Counted from the stretch's first letter, positions 19,634 through 29,252 are shown. The stretch: 64,000 bases of DNA from Paraglaciecola sp. L3A3 (GCF_009796765.1 NZ_CP047023.1:124001-188000), one strand, 5' to 3'. Notes: generated from the sequence alone by a model not told the origin. Translations and numbers: made by a program.

Positions 19634-19747
19634 ACTGATTGTTATTATTTAAGTTATTGATTTTAAGTGTTTTTATGTGGTTCGTTTGAACTGGAGAGCA
19701 AAGGGGATAATTATGAAAACGATAATGTGGTAACTTTAGCCAAGAAG

Positions 19748-19764
19748 TTGGTCAAAATAACCAA
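19748..19764. promoter_or_regulatory. Dyad shared with the pspA upstream region
   Basis: TTGGTCAAAATAACCAA is a 17-bp dyad with a single mismatched pair. Its 15-bp core (19749-19763) differs from the pspA site at 18894-18908 at only one position. It lies about 115 bp upstream of the sigma-54-like promoter at 19619-19633, compatible with an enhancer site. Confidence 0.5.
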
Positions 19765-19791
19765 CTGCTTGAATTCGCTTTGTTTAGTTGC

Positions 19792-20805
19792 TTAAGGGAG
19801 CATTTCTGCTTGAAATTGTGTCGCTTTTGTTTGAGCTTCTAACAATACGTCAAGTGCATCGGTGAGTAGCTCAATACCTGCCTCTTTATGAGTACCGTTT
19901 TGGCTTAAGTACCTGCGCCAAATTCGCCCACCAGGTTGGCCTTGAAACAAGCCCAGCATATGCCTGGCAATCTGCCAAGGGCGAGCGCCTAATTCAATTT
20001 GTTGTTCAACATAAGGCAACATGGCTTGCACTATTTCGACTCTGGTTTTGATTGGCGCGCTATCTTGATAAAAGCGTTGGTCTACTTCCGCCAAAATATA
20101 GGGGTTACTGTAGACTTCTCGGCCAATCATTACACTGTCTATATGTTGTAAATGTTCAGCGGTTTCTTCTAGCGTGTTGATTCCGCCATTAATACCAATA
20201 TGCAAATTGGCAAACTCTTGTTTTAGCTGATACACACGGTCGTACATTAATGGCGGCACATCACGGTTTTGTTTAGGGCTTAAACCTTTTAACCAAGCTT
20301 TACGGGCATGCACCACAAAAGTCTCGCAGCCTGCACTAGCCACTATATCAATAAATAGGCTTAAGTCTTTGTACTCATCCATATCATCGATGCCAATTCG
20401 AGACTTAACCGTAACAGGAATGTCCACCTCGGCTTGCATGGCTTTAATACATTCAGCAACAGTGTTTGGTTCGGCCATTAAACAAGCACCAAAGCGACCG
20501 TTTTGCACTCTGTCCGAAGGACAACCCACATTGATGTTCACTTCGTCGTAACCATATTCTTGGGCTTTTACCGCGCACCGGGCCATATCGCTAGGATCTG
20601 AGCCACCTAGCTGTAAAGCCACAGGGTGTTCTGCTTGGTTATAAGCTAGATAATCGCCTTTACCAAAAATAATCGCCCCTGTGGTAACCATTTCCGTGTA
20701 CAGCAAGGTGTGCTGAGATATTTGCCGTAAAAAATAACGACAGTGTTTGTCGGTCCAATCGAGCATAGGGGCAACGGAAATTGTGCGGTTTAATGGTGGG
20801 TTCAT
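19792..20805 (-). CDS. dusA: tRNA-dihydrouridine(20/20a) synthase DusA
   Basis: DusA reduces uridines 20 and 20a in the tRNA D-loop using FMN and NADPH. Diagnostic segments are SVAPMLDWTDKHCRYFLRQI, EVNINVGCPSDRVQNGRFGA followed by the catalytic Cys in ACLM, VKSRIGIDD, FVVHARKAWLKGLSPKQNR and GINGGI. The frame opens with a TTG at 20823, but ATG at 20805 has AGG seven bases upstream and gives a product of 337 residues. It is monocistronic, with the small-protein operon control region just downstream. Confidence 0.95.
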   Translation of the reverse strand: MNPPLNRTISVAPMLDWTDKHCRYFLRQISQHTLLYTEMVTTGAIIFGKGDYLAYNQAEHPVALQLGGSDPSDMARCAVKAQEYGYDEVNINVGCPSDRVQNGRFGACLMAEPNTVAECIKAMQAEVDIPVTVKSRIGIDDMDEYKDLSLFIDIVASAGCETFVVHARKAWLKGLSPKQNRDVPPLMYDRVYQLKQEFANLHIGINGGINTLEETAEHLQHIDSVMIGREVYSNPYILAEVDQRFYQDSAPIKTRVEIVQAMLPYVEQQIELGARPWQIARHMLGLFQGQPGGRIWRRYLSQNGTHKEAGIELLTDALDVLLEAQTKATQFQAEMLP

Positions 20806-20967
20806 CTGTGACCTGAGTTGCAAGATTGAAAAGGGCGCGAATTTTAGCTGATTTTATCGCCGCACACTAGTGGTAGTGACTGGTGATTTGGGTTACTCGC
20901 TTTTGCTTATATTTAAGGAATTTATAAAGCCGCTATAATTTTGCTAGCGGCTTTATTGAAAACCAAT

Positions 20968-21852
20968 TTACTCTTGGCTTCTATTCACTCTTAACCAATA
21001 AGTTAAATACATAAATCCACAGCCTAGTAATGTTGGGATAAGGTTAATTTTAGCTAGCAGTAAGTTTGGTAATGTATCGAGTTTAGTATTTTGTAAAATA
21101 GACAAGTGCAGCATAGAGCTTTCCCCCTGACCTACTTCGAAAGAGAAGTAGTCTTTAATGCTTTCGAATAAAAATCTGCTACCAATACCTAGATAGTCAA
21201 CAGCAAATGCTTCAATCATAAGCAAGATAATAACAGGCAGTATGACCCATGCACTTGGTGCTTTTTTCGCAAAGGCAGAAGCTAACATTAGCCAAGCATA
21301 AACAGGAAAAATCCATAGTGTATATAACAAAAAGTTCAATAATGTATAGGCAAGATAGGTAAATTCTTTTAAGATTTTTGCCCACTCAAAGTCAACTGAT
21401 GCATCAAAACCAAATATAGCACTGACTACGACTATTAATGCTAGTACCAGTGAAAATACCATTGATATTAAAATGGCTGCTCCGGGGATTATAATTGCGC
21501 CTACAAATAGCTTGATTGCAACCGTTAACGCATCAGATACAGGTAGTGAGCGCCAAAAAAAGATAGACTTATCACGCCTGTCATCATGTAAACAACTGAC
21601 AAAATAGTGCCACTGAACCCAAATCGCAATAAATAGTAATGCAACGAATAACATACCCGTAAAAAACAGACTCAAATCTATGCCTGCAGAGCCACTATTG
21701 ATGCCTACCACTTTAAAACTTGGCACAAGTAGCCAACTGGATACTGTGACTAAAAACATCAAGCCAGCAATTGCCGTAGGTAACCATAAGATGCTCTTTT
21801 CATTTTCCCATAGTTCTCTTTTAATACTCGGAATAATTTGTTGAAAACTCAT
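20968..21852 (-). CDS. ABC transporter permease subunit (ABC-2 type)
   Basis: The protein has 294 residues with about six membrane helices (around 23-42, 60-82, 110-145, 165-195, 200-220, 268-285) and no extended soluble domain. It overlaps the end of the ATPase gene by 4 bp, so the pair is translationally coupled. The layout GntR-ATPase-permease resembles the ytr/bcr type of GntR-controlled transporters that respond to envelope-active compounds. The substrate cannot be deduced. Confidence 0.85.
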   Translation of the reverse strand: MSFQQIIPSIKRELWENEKSILWLPTAIAGLMFLVTVSSWLLVPSFKVVGINSGSAGIDLSLFFTGMLFVALLFIAIWVQWHYFVSCLHDDRRDKSIFFWRSLPVSDALTVAIKLFVGAIIIPGAAILISMVFSLVLALIVVVSAIFGFDASVDFEWAKILKEFTYLAYTLLNFLLYTLWIFPVYAWLMLASAFAKKAPSAWVILPVIILLMIEAFAVDYLGIGSRFLFESIKDYFSFEVGQGESSMLHLSILQNTKLDTLPNLLLAKINLIPTLLGCGFMYLTYWLRVNRSQE

Positions 21853-22709
21853 AGTTGCTTCTCCTGGCTCATCACACCCACAAACACATCAGCTAAAGTA
21901 GGTGTTTGTATTTTACCCAAGGCTTGTACATCACCTGATATAGTTTTATCAAATAACATGCTGGTAATACCCATCATGCTATTAGCAAATAAGGGTTGAT
22001 AAGATTTAGCTTGTTCTAGATTCTCTGATTCAACCGCCACTAATTGAAAGCGCTGGCGAATGTTATCGACACTTTCAGTGAAGGCAATTTTTCCTTCTTT
22101 AATGAAAGCCACATCAGTCAAAATATGTTCGATTTCTTCAATTTGATGGGTGGTAACTATGATGCACTTGGTTTCATCGTAAAAATCTTCCAGTAAATGA
22201 CGATAAAACTGACGACGAGTTAATATGTCCAAACCCAAAGTTGGCTCATCTAAAATCAATACTTTAGCGTTTATAGCCAACACCAGTGCTAAATGCAGTT
22301 GCGTGACCATGCCTTTAGACAAGGCTTTCACTTTGGCATTAATAGGGATATTGGTTTTAGCTAAAAACTCTTCGGCCTTTTCGCGGCTAAAATTAGGATG
22401 TACACCTTGCATATACGTCAGCGCTTGCGACACTTTGATCCACTTTGGCAATACAGCCACATCGGCAATATAAGCCACGTCTTGCAACATTTTTTCTCGG
22501 TTTTTATGGGGGTTATAGCCCAATACGTCAATTTCACCTTGAAAACTAATTAAGCCTAACAAGGCCTGTAAACAAGTGCTTTTACCCGCACCATTGGGCC
22601 CTACTAGGCCCATTATTTGTCCTGCATGCACCGTTAAATTTACATCGGTTAACACAGGTTTTCTTTGATAGGATTTAGTTAACCCTGAAATAGAAATCAT
22701 GTTGCTCAT
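21849..22709 (-). CDS. ABC transporter ATP-binding protein
   Basis: The 286 residues contain Walker A (GPNGAGKST), a signature region (LSKGMVTQLHLALVLAINAK), Walker B (VLILDEPTLGLD) and the H-loop (IIVTTHQ). The LSKGM signature departs from LSGGQ, as is common in the YtrB-type group. AAGGAGG lies just upstream of the ATG at 22709, whose first base overlaps the GntR stop (TAATG). It powers the adjacent permease. Confidence 0.92.
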   Translation of the reverse strand: MSNMISISGLTKSYQRKPVLTDVNLTVHAGQIMGLVGPNGAGKSTCLQALLGLISFQGEIDVLGYNPHKNREKMLQDVAYIADVAVLPKWIKVSQALTYMQGVHPNFSREKAEEFLAKTNIPINAKVKALSKGMVTQLHLALVLAINAKVLILDEPTLGLDILTRRQFYRHLLEDFYDETKCIIVTTHQIEEIEHILTDVAFIKEGKIAFTESVDNIRQRFQLVAVESENLEQAKSYQPLFANSMMGITSMLFDKTISGDVQALGKIQTPTLADVFVGVMSQEKQL

Positions 22710-23071
22710 TATTTTTCCTCCTTGATTGGGCTTAACAGTTCATCAATATCTATATTTAAGCGGCTTATTTGACTCATTATTTGTGGCCAGTCTTTGCTTA
22801 GAAATGCTTGTTTTTCTCTGACTAATATTTTCTCTGGAGCGCCAGTTTTGACAAACAAACCTTTGCCTCTTTGTTTTTCAACAATCTGCTCGTCTTGTAA
22901 CATTTGATAGGCTTTTGAAATAGTAATTGGGTTTATCTGTAATTCAGCCGCCATTGTGCGTACTGAAGGTAATGCTTCACCTTCCTTAATATGCCCGTCG
23001 ATAATGCGTGTGATTACCTGCTGATATAGCTGTAAATATATCGGTGAATCTGCATGCCATTGAGTTGTCAT
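22709..23071 (-). CDS. GntR-family transcriptional regulator, YtrA type
   Basis: The protein has 120 residues: an N-terminal winged helix-turn-helix (PIYLQLYQQVITRIIDGHIK, LPSVRTMAAELQINPITISK) and only a short C-terminal dimerisation helix, as in the YtrA subfamily. It is the first gene of the operon with the ABC transporter, and members of this group usually autorepress their operon. The start has GAAGGGAAAG upstream. GTGTT and AACAC half-sites occur in the region upstream of the gene but are weak. Confidence 0.9.
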   Translation of the reverse strand: MTTQWHADSPIYLQLYQQVITRIIDGHIKEGEALPSVRTMAAELQINPITISKAYQMLQDEQIVEKQRGKGLFVKTGAPEKILVREKQAFLSKDWPQIMSQISRLNIDIDELLSPIKEEK

Positions 23072-23296
23072 GATCTTTCCCTTCTAAAATTAACGTTTGT
23101 GTTATACATCACCAACACACTAGGTGTAAACTAAAAAGTTAAAATAATCAGATTCGTTAAGGGAGGTTTGCGACTTTGATGAGTTCAGAGAAGCATTCTT
23201 TGGCTATTCATCTGTGTCACCAGCAAGTAAAAGAACTAGCATTTGATTAAAAATAAAATTAAATTTACTTTTAATGAGAATAAAACTACTAAACCA

Positions 23297-23322
23297 TATA
23301 AGTTAATTAAATTTGACTTATA
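23297..23322. promoter_or_regulatory. Inverted repeat before hipB, candidate HipB operator
   Basis: TATAAGT (23297-23303) and ACTTATA (23316-23322) are exact inverted repeats with a 12-bp spacer. A third copy of ACTTATA occurs at 23366-23372, touching the hipB start codon. HipB-type repressors bind such dyads upstream of their own operon; the assignment is inference. Confidence 0.5.
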
Positions 23323-23371
23323 GGCTTTGTCGCACTATTTTATGTTTAAAAGTAAATGTTAGTTAACTTAT

Positions 23372-23692
23372 ATGAATGATTCAGTTAAAACAAACAGAAC
23401 AGGTAAAGCGGTTAAAGCAACCCCTATGCCTAATTTATCAGAGCGCTTTTCACCAAGTCAGCTGGCTGAAGCGATCACCGCAAAGCGCACTGGAATGAAG
23501 TTGTCTCAGGTGAATGTATCTGAAGCAGTCTCTATTTCTAAGCCCACACTGGTGAAAATAGAAAAAGGCGATACTAACGTAAAGTTAGCAAGCTTGCTAA
23601 ACGTAATGGAATACCTTGGCCTGTCATTTAGCCTTCTTTCTGATGACGGAATGACTTGCAAAGCAAAAGGCTTGAGTGATGACTGGTACTGA
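23372..23692 (+). CDS. hipB: HipB-like antitoxin, XRE-family DNA-binding protein
   Basis: The 106 residues contain a Cro/C1-type helix-turn-helix (about 40-90): KLSQVNVSEAVSISKPTLVK and LLNVMEYLGLSFSLLSDD. HipB neutralises the HipA kinase and represses the operon. The N-terminal ~25 residues are basic and probably disordered. Its last codons overlap the hipA start by about 14 bp, so translation is coupled. The C-terminal KGLSDDWY is the region that in other HipB proteins acts as a degradation signal. Confidence 0.88.
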   Translation: MNDSVKTNRTGKAVKATPMPNLSERFSPSQLAEAITAKRTGMKLSQVNVSEAVSISKPTLVKIEKGDTNVKLASLLNVMEYLGLSFSLLSDDGMTCKAKGLSDDWY

Positions 23693-25073
23693 TGTAAATA
23701 CTCTGCACGTTTATATTGGTCATTCTCGTAAAATTGCAACCATTGTTATTCCAGTAGGCTCTGAAACAGAGTTAACCTTAACTTACGAGCCTGACTGGGT
23801 TATAGAAGGCTTTGCCATCTCTCCTCACTTGCCACTTAATGGTGAGTTTGAGCATAGGTCGGTGCGTAACTTTCTACAAAACTTGCTACCTGAAGGAAAA
23901 GGGCTTGAAGAGCTCACCAGCAATACCACTATTTCTAAAAATAACACCTTTGGTCTTATCAAGATCATTGGCGCTGATACCTCTGGCGCGTTGTCATTTA
24001 CGAGTCAAAACAATACTCAAACCGAAACTTCATTTCGGGAAGTCACTAATGCGGAGTTAATCGAAAAACTAGCTCGTTTTAAGAACGCTGGAGAATCAAT
24101 TACCTATTGGGATGGTCGTACAAGGCTATCAGTCGCGGGTGTACAAGATAAACTTAACTTATTAGAGATAGATGGCAAATTAGGGTTTGGTGAAGGGCAA
24201 CTTTGTTCTAATAAGATCTTCAAGTTTGAAACGGGGAAAGCGCCGTTTATTGCCGTTAATGAACTATTTACCATGTTACTAGCAAAACATTCGGGTATCG
24301 ATGTGCCAGAAGTGGAAGTGCGAAAATATGGTGAGGTGAGTACTTTTGTGATTGACCGTTTTGACCGTAAGTTAATAGCTGAGCAACAACGTGTTCTGCG
24401 CCGTCACGTTATCGATGGTTGCCAAACAACAGATCTTCCCCCCTCATATAAGTATGAGCGCCAACATGGAGATGATGGTGATGGCATTTATATTCGTGAT
24501 GGCGTGTCCTTTTTGAAGTTATTTGCTATAAGCACAAACAATCCTGAAGCCTACCAAACACAACTGGTGCGCTGGATGACCTTTAATATTCTAGTTCGTA
24601 ACTACGATGCCCACGGTAAGAACATTAGTTTCTTTGTGGGTAAACAAAGCTTAAGCCTTACGCCATTTTACGACCTAGTGAATATTGAGGCCATCATTCG
24701 TGAGATCCAAGCAAGGCAAAAAAACAGTGGCCTAGATAACACTCAAGTGACAATAGTGAACCATTTTGCTATGTCAATTGGCGAATATGGTACAGGCAGT
24801 AGAGGTAACTTTAATCCTCCATTTACTGCTTATATGCTTGCCGACTTTGCCCAAGAATTTGGCATATCACTCGCACGTTTGCAGTTATTGATGTCACAAA
24901 TGATCAAGCAAGTGCTAACGTCGATAGAATTGGCAAAAGCGGATGCACTTAAACAAGACTTAACAGACTCTGAGATTGGGCATATAGATATTTGTATTCA
25001 GATCATTTTGGAGTCAATAGAGGAATTAAGTACAGAGGTGAGTCAAATAACGGACATGAGCGACTTAATTTAG
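23679..25073 (+). CDS. hipA: HipA-type serine/threonine kinase toxin
   Basis: HipA kinases in E. coli phosphorylate glutamyl-tRNA synthetase and cause growth arrest and persistence. The protein (~464 residues) has the N-terminal HipA subdomain (about 10-110), the P-loop-like SVAGVQDKL (Ser near 152, counterpart of the autophosphorylated Ser150), and the catalytic NYDAHGKN with Asp near 311 and Asn near 316. The metal-binding Asp is in FYDLVN near 333. All key residues are present, so it is predicted active. The start is ATG at 23679, or GTG at 23676. Length is slightly above the E. coli 440. Confidence 0.92.
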   Translation: MTGTDVNTLHVYIGHSRKIATIVIPVGSETELTLTYEPDWVIEGFAISPHLPLNGEFEHRSVRNFLQNLLPEGKGLEELTSNTTISKNNTFGLIKIIGADTSGALSFTSQNNTQTETSFREVTNAELIEKLARFKNAGESITYWDGRTRLSVAGVQDKLNLLEIDGKLGFGEGQLCSNKIFKFETGKAPFIAVNELFTMLLAKHSGIDVPEVEVRKYGEVSTFVIDRFDRKLIAEQQRVLRRHVIDGCQTTDLPPSYKYERQHGDDGDGIYIRDGVSFLKLFAISTNNPEAYQTQLVRWMTFNILVRNYDAHGKNISFFVGKQSLSLTPFYDLVNIEAIIREIQARQKNSGLDNTQVTIVNHFAMSIGEYGTGSRGNFNPPFTAYMLADFAQEFGISLARLQLLMSQMIKQVLTSIELAKADALKQDLTDSEIGHIDICIQIILESIEELSTEVSQITDMSDLI

Positions 25074-25170
25074 GGCAGGTTTCTGGCCATTGCCTTTGAT
25101 TTCATGAAAGTGGAGTGGCAAAAAAATAGATAAATTAAATCTATTTATTTATTTTGCTTGTGTTTAAAAA

Positions 25171-25206
25171 ATTAAAAAAGCCGCTGTCAGTTATTGAAAG
25201 CGGCTT
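25171..25206 (-). terminator. Rho-independent terminator of the M16 peptidase gene
   Basis: The arms AAGCCGCT (25178-25185) and AGCGGCTT (25199-25206) form a hairpin. Read on the minus strand it is followed by a run of T residues (25177 downward). It begins 23 bp after the peptidase stop codon. Confidence 0.85.
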
Positions 25207-25228
25207 GGTATCAGTTTTTAGAAAATGG

Positions 25229-28132
25229 CTATTCTAGGATATTACCTTCTTCATCTAACTCAACAATTTTATCGAATAAAGGTTTAAGGTTGTCTAATAA
25301 CTTTGCTTTATCACCTACCACTACGGTGATCATCTCATCTAGCTTGAGATGTTTTTTAGCCAAATTATTCAATTCTTCCTGAGTGATATTAGCCAATATG
25401 GCGTTTTGTTTATCTTTAAAACTTTTATCGAGCTGGTAGGTCATGATTTCTGATAAGAAACCTAGTTTTTGTCCTGGAGTTTCAAAACTTCTTGCGTCTC
25501 TTTGACCAATAGCACTTTTCATAAATTGCAATTCTTGGTCTGTCATACCGTTTTTAGAAAATTCGGCTATTTCGTTTCTAAATTGTACTATTGAATCCAC
25601 GGTTGTGTTGGCACGTACTCCAGCTCGAGCCCAGTATAAACCTTTAAAACTATTACCAGAGAATGATGAACGGGCTCCATAGGTATAACCTTTATCTTCA
25701 CGTAAATTTAAATTAATACGGCTATTAAAGGCCCCCCCTAAGTTGTAGTTCATTAGATCTGCGCGGTAGAATTCGCCAGTTGCATCATAGGTTAGTGCTC
25801 GTTTACCTATACGAATTTCTGATTGAGCTGCTTCGGGCTTATTAATAAAATATAAGGTGCCTCCAGCTAATTCTGGGAATGATTTAAGCGCAGGCATTTC
25901 ACTTGTTTGGCCTTGCCACAAATCTAAAGCTGATAATGTAGTTTTAACCTGTTTAGATTCTAAGTTGCTGACCACAATAAGTTGGCTATGTGCAGGACCA
26001 TAATGCTTGTTATAAAAAGCTTTCACGTCATCTAGTGTTATATTTTCTACTGTGTCAATTGTGCCGTTATCTGCATGGGCAAAATTATTATTATGGCCAA
26101 ATAATAAGGTGTTAAACACATTGGTTGCCGTTACGCTGGCATCTTTCTTGGCATTCTTTAATCCTTCAATTTGTTGTTTTTGCAAACGAATAAAATCGGC
26201 CTGGTCAAATTTGGGTTGAGTGAGCTTTTCGATAGCAATCGCTAAAGTGGCAGGTAAATTTTTGGTTAAACTTTTGATATTTACTGTAGTGAATTGATCG
26301 CCCGCGCCAAAACTAACTTGTGAACCTAATTTTTGTAGTTGATTGGATAAGTCTTCGGCAGTAGAACGTAAGGTATCTTCGCCCATCATAGCTGCGGTTA
26401 ATGCAGCTAAACCTAATTTATCTGTGCCTTCTCTGGTTTGCCCAGCAGGGATACGTAAAAGGATTGAAGTGGTAGGTACTTCATCATTTACTGCGCCTAA
26501 AATTTCTATGCCATTTGGGCTGGTGGTACGGTATATATCAGGTACGCTGATACTCGGGTTTTTACCAGGTGCTGGGATTACTGAACGATCAAAATCAGAA
26601 GTGCCAGGGCGTAAAGTTAACTCGGTAGTATCATTATCTTCAGGAATATTGCGTGTATAACGCTGCCAAGTATCAGGCTTAATAATTTTGTCTTTCTGGC
26701 CCTTGGGCACAATACTCATGATAACCGCGGGTTTATTTTTGATATATTTTTTATAGACTCGCATCACGTCGTCTTTCGTGACATTTTCATAACGAGCTAC
26801 ATCATCGCCAATGCCATTAGGATTGTTGCGGAATGTCTGATAAGCGGCTAGTTGACTAACTTTACCACTGACACTTTCGAGTCCGTATATCATGCCTGAT
26901 ACAATTCCGGCTTTGACTCGCTCAATATCATCATCTTCGGCGCCACCTCGAGCTTCAAATTCTAATAATGAATCACGAGCAATCTGTTCTAGTTCCGCTA
27001 ATGTAGTGCCGGGAGTAGGTAAACCTAATAGGGTAAATTGACAACTTAGTTCCTGACAACCATGACCAGCTTGCGCTTGTACGGCTTTGCCATTTTTCAC
27101 CATATTTTTATACAATAATGAGGTTTTACCCGAGCCCAAAATTGACATCAATACATCAAGGGGGGCTTCGTCTGGGTGATTAATATGTACCGTAGGCATG
27201 GCCATATACATCAAGGGTAATGACACGTTGTCTTCTAGAGAAATATATCTGTCTTCGGGCAAAGTAACATCAACATATTCTGGCTCCGCAACTTCTGGGC
27301 CTCTTGGGATGCCGCCAAAGTATTTTTTGACCCAAGCTAAAGTTTGCGCTTCATCCATGTCTCCACCTATGGTTAGGGTGGCATTATTAGGTCCGTACCA
27401 GCGTATGAAAAATTTCTTCAAATCGTTTAAATCCGCGCGATTTAAATCTTCGATGTAACCTATGGTTAACCAAGAGTAGGGATGACCTTCAGGGTACATA
27501 GCTTCGTTAATACGTTCACGTAATAAGCCGTAAGGACGATTATCGACTCGTTGACCTCTTTCGTTTTTAACGGTTTCTCTTTGGTTTTCAAATTTCTCGG
27601 TAGTGACTGCATCGAGGAAAAAACCCATACGGTCAGCTTCTAACCACAACATACGTTCAAGTTGGTTTGAGGGGACGGTTTCGTAATAATTGGTTCTATC
27701 TGTGCTGGTGGAGCCGTTAAGGGTACCGCCTGATTCTGTTATCAAAGAAAAATGTTGTTCGTCAGCTACATTCTCTGAACCTTGAAACATCATGTGTTCA
27801 AAAAAGTGAGCAAAACCTGATTTACCAACCTCTTCTCGAGCAGAACCTACATGGTAAGTGACATCCACATGCACTAAAGGATCGGATTTGTCTGGGTGTA
27901 AAACAACTGTTAAGCCGTTGTCTAATTCATACTTTGTAAAAGGAATGACGAGTTCGCCTGCTTTTTGACTAACAGAATCTATTTTTTTGATACCCGTAGG
28001 CAAAGAAATGGATTGGTCGGCTGCTTGACTAGATGGATGCTGTGATTCTTTCACGCTACAAGCACTTAAACTAATGATAGTGGCAAGACTTGCACTGAAT
28101 AATATTTGTTTTTTCAAGAGAACTAATACCAT
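25229..28132 (-). CDS. M16 family zinc metallopeptidase lipoprotein
   Basis: The protein has 967 residues and a lipoprotein signal peptide with lipobox LSAC (Cys25), so it is anchored to an envelope membrane. The N-terminal active M16 half carries the inverted zinc motif HFFEH (109-113), with Glu112 catalytic, and a distal Glu in the ENQRETVKNERGQRVDNRPY region. The C-terminal half is a second, inactive M16 domain (about 520-960) with R/Y substrate-clamp features (LREDKGYTYGARSSF). Relatives degrade peptides in the periplasm. It is monocistronic with a terminator. Confidence 0.93.
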   Translation of the reverse strand: MVLVLLKKQILFSASLATIISLSACSVKESQHPSSQAADQSISLPTGIKKIDSVSQKAGELVIPFTKYELDNGLTVVLHPDKSDPLVHVDVTYHVGSAREEVGKSGFAHFFEHMMFQGSENVADEQHFSLITESGGTLNGSTSTDRTNYYETVPSNQLERMLWLEADRMGFFLDAVTTEKFENQRETVKNERGQRVDNRPYGLLRERINEAMYPEGHPYSWLTIGYIEDLNRADLNDLKKFFIRWYGPNNATLTIGGDMDEAQTLAWVKKYFGGIPRGPEVAEPEYVDVTLPEDRYISLEDNVSLPLMYMAMPTVHINHPDEAPLDVLMSILGSGKTSLLYKNMVKNGKAVQAQAGHGCQELSCQFTLLGLPTPGTTLAELEQIARDSLLEFEARGGAEDDDIERVKAGIVSGMIYGLESVSGKVSQLAAYQTFRNNPNGIGDDVARYENVTKDDVMRVYKKYIKNKPAVIMSIVPKGQKDKIIKPDTWQRYTRNIPEDNDTTELTLRPGTSDFDRSVIPAPGKNPSISVPDIYRTTSPNGIEILGAVNDEVPTTSILLRIPAGQTREGTDKLGLAALTAAMMGEDTLRSTAEDLSNQLQKLGSQVSFGAGDQFTTVNIKSLTKNLPATLAIAIEKLTQPKFDQADFIRLQKQQIEGLKNAKKDASVTATNVFNTLLFGHNNNFAHADNGTIDTVENITLDDVKAFYNKHYGPAHSQLIVVSNLESKQVKTTLSALDLWQGQTSEMPALKSFPELAGGTLYFINKPEAAQSEIRIGKRALTYDATGEFYRADLMNYNLGGAFNSRINLNLREDKGYTYGARSSFSGNSFKGLYWARAGVRANTTVDSIVQFRNEIAEFSKNGMTDQELQFMKSAIGQRDARSFETPGQKLGFLSEIMTYQLDKSFKDKQNAILANITQEELNNLAKKHLKLDEMITVVVGDKAKLLDNLKPLFDKIVELDEEGNILE

Positions 28133-28280
28133 TTAAATAATTTAGGAATAAATAATGATACATAAATTGCTCTAGTTAAAGCCCTATTAATCGAACAATA
28201 GTGATCAAGTGTAAATAAGTACTACATATCCATGCTCGACTTAGTTTAAAATCCTCGGGGTCCTTGGAGAAGTAATAAAT

Positions 28281-29195
28281 ATGTTTGCAGTTTTTTCAGT
28301 AATTTTTGGTGCGATAGCCACGTTAGGTTATTTTTTTAATACGATTTTTTGGTTAATTCCGATTTTAATTTTTTCATTTTTAAAGTTGCTACCGATAAAA
28401 ATATGGCAAGTGTTTATGTCTTATTTATTGGACGGTTGCGCCACTATGTGGATAACGATAAACAATGTGAATCAGAATATATTCTGCCGCACAAAATTTG
28501 AAGTGACAGGGTTAGAAGGAGTCAGCACTAAAGATTGGTATTTGGTTATTTCAAACCATAGATCTTGGGTTGATATTTTAGTGTTACAGCGGGTGTTTAA
28601 TCGCAAAATTCCTTTTTTAAAATTTTTCCTTAAAAAAGAACTTATCTGGGTGCCATTTCTAGGCATGGCTTGGTGGGCGTTAGATTTTCCTTTTATGCAT
28701 AGATATAGCAAGGCTCTAATTGCTAAACGTCCACACCTTAAGGGAAAAGATTTAGAAAATACTCGTAAGGCTTGCGAAAAATTTAAAACCAAACCTGTCA
28801 GTATTATGAATTTTGTTGAAGGCACGCGGTTAACAGAAGACAAACATAAACGTCAATCTGCACAATTTCAGCATTTATTAAAGCCTAAAGCGGGTGGTAT
28901 AGCCTTTGTATTGGCAGCAATGGGCGATCAGTTACATAAACTTTTAGACGTGACAATTCACTACCCAGATGGTACCCCTTCTTATTGGGATTTTGTTTGT
29001 GGTAAGGTGCGTCGCATTCAAGTCCAAGTAAAAGTGTTGCCCATTTCTGAAATTATTGAAAGAGGTGACTTCGGACCTGATTATTTTACCGATCCGGCTC
29101 AACGAGTGAAGTTTCAACGCTGGTTAACTGCACTTTGGTTAGAAAAAGACCAAGATATTCAAACTATGCTCGCTGAAACTAAAAAAAAGATGTAG
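28281..29195 (+). CDS. yihG: Acyltransferase of the YihG/PlsC family
   Basis: The 304 residues match E. coli YihG closely. They have two N-terminal membrane helices (about 1-45), the HX4D motif NHRSWVDI (about 91-98) and the block FVEGTRLTEDKHK. Other shared segments include FLKKELIWVPFLGMAWWALD. YihG is a 1-acylglycerol-3-phosphate acyltransferase-like enzyme that transfers acyl chains to lysophospholipids. It is followed 57 bp later by the ybdG gene, possibly in one transcript. Confidence 0.93.
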   Translation: MFAVFSVIFGAIATLGYFFNTIFWLIPILIFSFLKLLPIKIWQVFMSYLLDGCATMWITINNVNQNIFCRTKFEVTGLEGVSTKDWYLVISNHRSWVDILVLQRVFNRKIPFLKFFLKKELIWVPFLGMAWWALDFPFMHRYSKALIAKRPHLKGKDLENTRKACEKFKTKPVSIMNFVEGTRLTEDKHKRQSAQFQHLLKPKAGGIAFVLAAMGDQLHKLLDVTIHYPDGTPSYWDFVCGKVRRIQVQVKVLPISEIIERGDFGPDYFTDPAQRVKFQRWLTALWLEKDQDIQTMLAETKKKM

Positions 29196-29252
29196 TCAGT
29201 GAGCTAAGTTGATTTTAAATGAGTCATTAAAACTCAAAAAGGACATATATAA

